A stretch of 64,000 nt of DNA. It comes from Bacteroidales bacterium. GTDB lineage: Bacteria; Bacteroidota; Bacteroidia; Bacteroidales; UBA932. The translations under genes were made by a program, and so were the position numbers. This document shows, in pieces, positions 59,957 to 64,000 of this stretch; the first letter of the stretch is position 1, and every line of letters starts with the position of its first letter. Under the pieces are notes generated by a model, which was not told the origin of the DNA, made no database searches, and saw nothing but the letters and a program-made list of their open reading frames with translations. The DNA lies in assembly GCA_017549145.1 (NCBI GenBank), contig JAFYVM010000050.1, forward strand, positions 1 through 64,000. Reading direction: 5' to 3'.

Positions 59957-62536
59957 ATGAAATTTAGCCGAATTATATGTCTTCTGGTAGCTCTTGTATG
60001 TGCTGTGCCGGCAATTGCACAGAGCAGCAGCAAGGTAGAGGTTGACTATAATAATCCAAAGAAATACATTGTTGGTGGTGTTGAGGTAGAGGGAAATGAG
60101 CATTTCGCTCCTTCGCAGATACTTCAGATTACAGGTCTTCAGAAAGGAATGGAGGTAACCGTTCCTAGTGAAGAGCTTTCTGGTATTGTTGACCGTCTTT
60201 GGTCGCAGCGTTTCTTTGAGGATGTTGCCATTGTTGTGGATTCATTGGCTCCAACCCGTGATACAGCCTTCTTCAAGATCAGGATCATTGAGCGTCCTCG
60301 AGTTTCAAAATGGACTTTTGCAGGAGTGAAATCCGGTGAGCAGAAAGAACTTCAGGACCGACTTAATCTCAGACGAGGCGGAGAGTTCTCTGAGTATGTG
60401 GCTAAAACTTCTTCAGACATCATCAAGAGATATTACAAGGAAAAAGGATTCCATAACGTTGATGTCACAGTCAATACAAAGCAGGATTCTATCATCCGAA
60501 GTGCTATCAGAGTACAGTTCGCTGTGGATAGAGGAGAGAAAGTCAAGGTCAAGACCATTACATTCACAGGTAATGAGCATGTAAAGGATACAAAGCTTGC
60601 CCGTTCGATGAAGAAGACCAAGGATAGACGTCTTATCAGTTTCTTCAGTTCCAAGAAGTTCAATGAGGCTGAGTATCCGAATGATAAGAGAGCCTTGATC
60701 AACGCTTTCAATGAGGCCGGTTACCGTGATGCCCGTATCGTTAAGGATACAATGTATTATGTGGAGCCAGGTAAACTCCAGATTGATTTCCAGATTGACG
60801 AGGGTAAGCAGTATTTCTTCAGAGATATCACATGGACAGGAAACTCGGTTTATTCTTCTGATGTTCTCAATGACATCTTGATGATCAAGAAGGGTGATGT
60901 TTACGACGTAGTCACTATGGAAAAACGACTTTTCGGTGGTGGAAAGCAGAGTGAATACGATATTTCTAAATTGTATCGTGATAACGGATACCTCTTCTTT
61001 AATCTTCAGCCGGTTGAACTTAACATCGAGGGTGACTCTGTAGATGTGGAAATGCGTATCGTTGAGGGAAAACCAGCGACACTTAACAATATCATCATCA
61101 ATGGTAATGACCTTACAAATGAAAGGGTTATCCGTCGTCAGGTGTTCACTCGTCCAGGTTATCTCTTCAGCCAGTCAGACTTTGAGCGTTCTATCCGTGA
61201 AATTGCGTCAATGGGACAGTTTGATCCTGAGGCTATTTCTGACCCGAACACCGGATACTCTATTATCCCTAATCAGTTGAACAACACTGTAGACGTTGTC
61301 TATAATGTAACTGAGAAGCCTTCAAGCCAGCTTGAGCTCTCTGGAGGATGGGGTGGAAATACCTTCGTTGCAACAGTCGGAGTAAGCTTCAATAACTTCT
61401 CGACCCGTCGATTCTTTGATAAGACAGCATGGCGTCCGGTTCCACTTGGAGATGCCCAGAACCTGTCTATCAGATTCCAGACAAACGGTACATATTATAC
61501 CAGCCTTTCAGCAAGCTTCTCAGAGCCATGGCTCTTTGGTAAGAAGCCTACTTCACTTAACATGTCGTTGTATTATACACGTCAGACAAACTCATACCTC
61601 GCATTCAACATCTTGAATAACGATGAGTATATGGAGGTATATGGTTTTGCTGCAGGTATCGGTAAACGACTCAAGTGGCCAGATAACTACTTCGTACTTT
61701 ATAACCAGCTCAGCTGGCAGACATATAAACTTCAGGATTGGCAGTACCAGTTCATGTTTGATACAGGTATCTCGCACAACCTCAGCTACACTTTGAACTT
61801 ATCGAGAAACTCAACTGACCAGCAGATCTATCCACGTCAGGGCTCGAACTTCAGCGCTTCTGTGCAGTTCACTCCTCCTTACTCACTTCTTAGAAAGGAA
61901 GGCCTTGCAGGATATGATAAGTATGGTAATGAGATCAAGGCTACCAACTGGAGAGAGATTGATTACAACCTTCAGACTTCTGAGGACCGCTACAGATGGA
62001 TCGAGTATCATAAGTGGTCATTCAAGGGTGAAGTTTATGCAAAACTTGTCGGTGACCTTGTCTTGATGGCACGCGCTCAGTTCGGTTACCTCGGATATTA
62101 TAATAGAAATTGGGGCTACTCTCCATTCGAGGGATTCCGTGTCGGAGGAGATGGAATGTCAGGATATGATACTTATGGCTCGGAAATTGTATCGTTGAGA
62201 GGTTATGAGAACTACTCTTTGACTCCTCAGGCTACATCAAGTGCAACTGGAAACTACTATGCAGGTAATGTTTATGATAAATTTACAGTAGAGCTCCGTT
62301 ATCCAGTCATTCTTCAGCCACAGTCTACTATCTATGCATTGCTCTTCCTTGAGGGAGGTAACTGTTGGGCAGATATCAGAGACTTCAATCCGTTCCAGAT
62401 CAAGAGATCTGCCGGTGTTGGTGTGAGAGTGTTCTTGCCGATGATCGGACTTCTTGGAGTTGACTGGGGATATGGATTCGATGATCCTGTAAATGGTAAG
62501 AGCCAGTTCCACTTCGTCATCGGACAGCAGTTCTAA
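59957..62536 (+). CDS. bamA: Outer-membrane protein assembly factor BamA
   Basis: BamA is the central beta-barrel of the BAM complex. The 859 residues include a signal peptide (about 1-22), about five POTRA domains (about 35-450; VGGVEVEGNEHF, VKTITFTGNEHVKD, RDITWTGNSVYS, NNIIINGNDLTNERV mark successive repeats) and a 16-strand Omp85 barrel with the lid-lock type GEVYAKLVGDLVL and the C-terminal FHFVIGQQF ending in Phe. Followed by the ompH chaperone gene after 20 bases. Confidence 0.95.
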   Translation: MKFSRIICLLVALVCAVPAIAQSSSKVEVDYNNPKKYIVGGVEVEGNEHFAPSQILQITGLQKGMEVTVPSEELSGIVDRLWSQRFFEDVAIVVDSLAPTRDTAFFKIRIIERPRVSKWTFAGVKSGEQKELQDRLNLRRGGEFSEYVAKTSSDIIKRYYKEKGFHNVDVTVNTKQDSIIRSAIRVQFAVDRGEKVKVKTITFTGNEHVKDTKLARSMKKTKDRRLISFFSSKKFNEAEYPNDKRALINAFNEAGYRDARIVKDTMYYVEPGKLQIDFQIDEGKQYFFRDITWTGNSVYSSDVLNDILMIKKGDVYDVVTMEKRLFGGGKQSEYDISKLYRDNGYLFFNLQPVELNIEGDSVDVEMRIVEGKPATLNNIIINGNDLTNERVIRRQVFTRPGYLFSQSDFERSIREIASMGQFDPEAISDPNTGYSIIPNQLNNTVDVVYNVTEKPSSQLELSGGWGGNTFVATVGVSFNNFSTRRFFDKTAWRPVPLGDAQNLSIRFQTNGTYYTSLSASFSEPWLFGKKPTSLNMSLYYTRQTNSYLAFNILNNDEYMEVYGFAAGIGKRLKWPDNYFVLYNQLSWQTYKLQDWQYQFMFDTGISHNLSYTLNLSRNSTDQQIYPRQGSNFSASVQFTPPYSLLRKEGLAGYDKYGNEIKATNWREIDYNLQTSEDRYRWIEYHKWSFKGEVYAKLVGDLVLMARAQFGYLGYYNRNWGYSPFEGFRVGGDGMSGYDTYGSEIVSLRGYENYSLTPQATSSATGNYYAGNVYDKFTVELRYPVILQPQSTIYALLFLEGGNCWADIRDFNPFQIKRSAGVGVRVFLPMIGLLGVDWGYGFDDPVNGKSQFHFVIGQQF

Positions 62537-62556
62537 AAGAGAAATAAAATAAAACT

Positions 62557-63147
62557 ATGGATATTATGAAGAAGATTATTTTGATCGCAGCAATGGCACT
62601 TATGTCAGTAGCTGCAATGGCACAGGACTTAAAGTTTGGCTATGTGAATTTTGATGAGCTCGTAATGCTCATGCCTGAGATGGATGAGGCAAGAGCAGCT
62701 CTCGAGGAGAATCAGAAGACAAACGAGGAAATCCTTATGGCTATGTACCAGGAGTATCAGTCAAAGATGCAGGCGTATGAGAAGAACAGCGCAACTTGGA
62801 CACAGGCTGTACGCGAGATGAAAGAAAAGGAAATTATGCAGCTTGAGCAGAACCTTCAGCAGAATCAGCAGGTTCTCCAGCAGGAGATCCAGCAGCTCCA
62901 GCAGAGCTTATATGCTCCTATCTACGAGAAGGCTCAGAATGCTGTCAATGAGCTAGCTAAAGCAAAGGGTGTTTCAATCGTATTTGAGATTAAGGACCTT
63001 CTTTACTTTAACCCAGAGCATGGTGTAAACCTTACTCCAGAGGCTCGTACAGCTCTTAATATCCCAGCTGACCGCACTCTTGAGAAGCTTCAGCAGGAAA
63101 TGCAGGCTAAGGCTCAGGCAGCAGCTGCAGCATCACAGGGCAACTAG
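62557..63147 (+). CDS. OmpH/Skp-family periplasmic chaperone
   Basis: A soluble periplasmic chaperone that escorts unfolded outer-membrane proteins to BamA. The protein is 196 residues (193 from a second ATG at 62566, which starts right at the signal peptide MKKIILIAAMALM). After the signal, KFGYVNFDELVMLMPEMDEA is the conserved first strand/helix (in parts: FGYVNFDEL), then a long Gln-rich coiled coil (QLEQNLQQNQQVLQQ) and the C-terminal VSIVFEIKDLLYFNPEHG. The position after bamA is typical. Confidence 0.92.
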   Translation: MDIMKKIILIAAMALMSVAAMAQDLKFGYVNFDELVMLMPEMDEARAALEENQKTNEEILMAMYQEYQSKMQAYEKNSATWTQAVREMKEKEIMQLEQNLQQNQQVLQQEIQQLQQSLYAPIYEKAQNAVNELAKAKGVSIVFEIKDLLYFNPEHGVNLTPEARTALNIPADRTLEKLQQEMQAKAQAAAAASQGN

Positions 63148-63171
63148 TCTTAAAGTTGGTGAAAATATAAT

Positions 63172-63199
63172 GAAAGGCTGACCTTTGGGTCGGCCTTTC
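63172..63199 (+). terminator. Terminator after ompH
   Basis: GAAAGGCTGACC (63172-63183) pairs with GGTCGGCCTTTC (63188-63199), 12 positions with one T-G wobble and a 4-base loop, followed by GTGTTTTATG. It closes the bamA-ompH unit. Confidence 0.8.
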
Positions 63200-63252
63200 G
63201 TGTTTTATGTTAAATTCTTTTGATTTGAAGGATAACATGATGAAATAATTTA

Positions 63253-63260
63253 TACATTTG
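63253..63260 (+). promoter_or_regulatory. Putative -7 element (TACATTTG) for the oxidoreductase gene
   Basis: TACATTTG lies 40 bases before the ATG at 63301, downstream of the ompH terminator. Confidence 0.55.
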
Positions 63261-63300
63261 TGAAAACTAACAGACTTAAGTTTAAATTATAAATAACGCC

Positions 63301-64000
63301 ATGCAACATAAGGTAATTGATACTAAAGATGTTGTCATAAGATTTGCAGGAGATTCGGGAGACGGAATGCAGCTCACCGGGTCTCTTTTTGCAGATATGT
63401 CAGCTATTTTCGGTAACGAACTTTCTACTTTTCCAGATTATCCGGCCGAGATTCGCGCTCCGCACGGTACTGTTTCAGGTGTGTCAGGCTTCCAGGTGCA
63501 TATCGGAAGCGAGCATATCACAACTCCTGGCGACTTCTGTGATCTTCTTGTAGCTATGAATCCAGCTGCTCTTAAGGCAAATGCTCAGTGGTTAAAGAGA
63601 ACTGCGATGGTTCTTGTTGACTCTGATACATTTGATGAGGATGGTCTCAAGAGAGCAGGTTTGAGCAATGATCCGATCAGAGAACTTTACATTGAGGATC
63701 GCACAATCATCGTGGCTCCTATCACATCTCTTACTCATGAGAGCTTGAAGGATAGCGGATTGGATAGAAAGACTATTGATAAGTGTAAGAATATGTTCAC
63801 ATTGGGTATGGCTTGCTATATCTACAACCGCCCGATGGAGTATATCTTCCAGTATCTTGAGAAGAAGTTCGGTAAGAAGAAACCAGAGCTTGTAGAGCCT
63901 AACAAGAAGGTGCTCAAGGATGGTTACAACTATGCTGCAAATATCCAGGCTATCCCTAATACATATAATATCGAGCCTGCACAGCAGCCTAAGGGACTTT
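63301..64000 (+). CDS. korA: 2-oxoacid:acceptor oxidoreductase subunit alpha (3' end outside window)
   Basis: The frame is open from 63301 to the window end (233 codons). It encodes the gamma-type domain at the N-terminus of a fused gamma-alpha subunit: VIRFAGDSGDGMQLTGSLFAD (in parts: RFAGDSGDGMQLTG), FPDYPAEIRAPHGTVSGVSGFQ and LVAMNPAALKAN are characteristic of 2-oxoglutarate/2-oxoacid:ferredoxin oxidoreductase alpha subunits (KorA/VorB types). Such enzymes make acyl-CoA and reduced ferredoxin in anaerobes. Whether the substrate is 2-oxoglutarate or a branched-chain 2-oxoacid is not decidable here; KorA is the commonest annotation for this form. Confidence 0.87.
   Translation, partial: MQHKVIDTKDVVIRFAGDSGDGMQLTGSLFADMSAIFGNELSTFPDYPAEIRAPHGTVSGVSGFQVHIGSEHITTPGDFCDLLVAMNPAALKANAQWLKRTAMVLVDSDTFDEDGLKRAGLSNDPIRELYIEDRTIIVAPITSLTHESLKDSGLDRKTIDKCKNMFTLGMACYIYNRPMEYIFQYLEKKFGKKKPELVEPNKKVLKDGYNYAANIQAIPNTYNIEPAQQPKGL

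Overview
The window is chromosomal DNA from a member of the Bacteroidota, most likely order Bacteroidales; the family cannot be settled from the sequence alone. Evidence: a FecI/FecR-controlled SusC/SusD locus, many lipoproteins, the Bacteroidota-type omega subunit next to bamD, an FtsI with a C-terminal PASTA domain, and the Bacteroidota -7 promoter element TAnnTTTG in front of many genes. No prophage, insertion sequence or CRISPR array is visible, and no stretch above about 300 bases lacks a gene.

Layout. (1) Bases 1-870 look anomalous: a 5'-truncated second pdxJ with foreign codon use, an orphan signal-peptide ORF, a REP-like repeat and a truB whose 3' part is lost, probably a contig chimera or recombination junction. 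(2) 1459-18459: rpiB, then a polysaccharide-utilisation-type locus: ECF sigma factor, FecR anti-sigma factor, SusC, SusD, a secreted endonuclease/exonuclease/phosphatase-fold enzyme, two unknown lipoproteins, two tandem GH89 alpha-N-acetylglucosaminidases, glycerate kinase and a GntP-family permease. (3) 18468-19391: rnz. (4) 19557-36508, minus strand: the division and cell wall (dcw) cluster mraZ-rsmH-ftsL-ftsI-murE-mraY-murD-ftsW-murG-murC-ftsQ-ftsA-ftsZ with gltX as the last gene, ended by a large hairpin. Four 10-bp-spaced TGGAA boxes precede mraZ. (5) 36662-43264: M23 peptidase, miaB, an LEA14-like lipoprotein, a SPOR-like protein, rpoN, tRNA-His, a small helical protein and radC. (6) 43379-48680: an accessory region with two secreted DNA/RNA non-specific endonucleases, a 50-residue peptide gene and a large multidomain lipoprotein split from its nuclease domain by a single in-frame TGA, then a NigD-like lipoprotein. 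(7) 48700-64000: Fur-family regulator, SDR, trxB, bamD, rpoZ, recN; a minus-strand OmpH-like lipoprotein/glycosyltransferase/LysM unit; pdxJ; then nadK, uppS, bamA, ompH and the start of a 2-oxoacid:acceptor oxidoreductase.

The genes fall into three working groups: capture and breakdown of an alpha-GlcNAc-containing substrate with glycerate uptake and phosphorylation; envelope growth and division (dcw, uppS, bamA, bamD, ompH, M23, FtsI); and extracellular nucleic-acid degradation. The most noteworthy observations are the in-frame stop that splits the lipoprotein-nuclease, the short peptide gene upstream of it, the variant MraZ operator, the unusual make-up of the GH89/glycerate locus, and the chimeric-looking left end.
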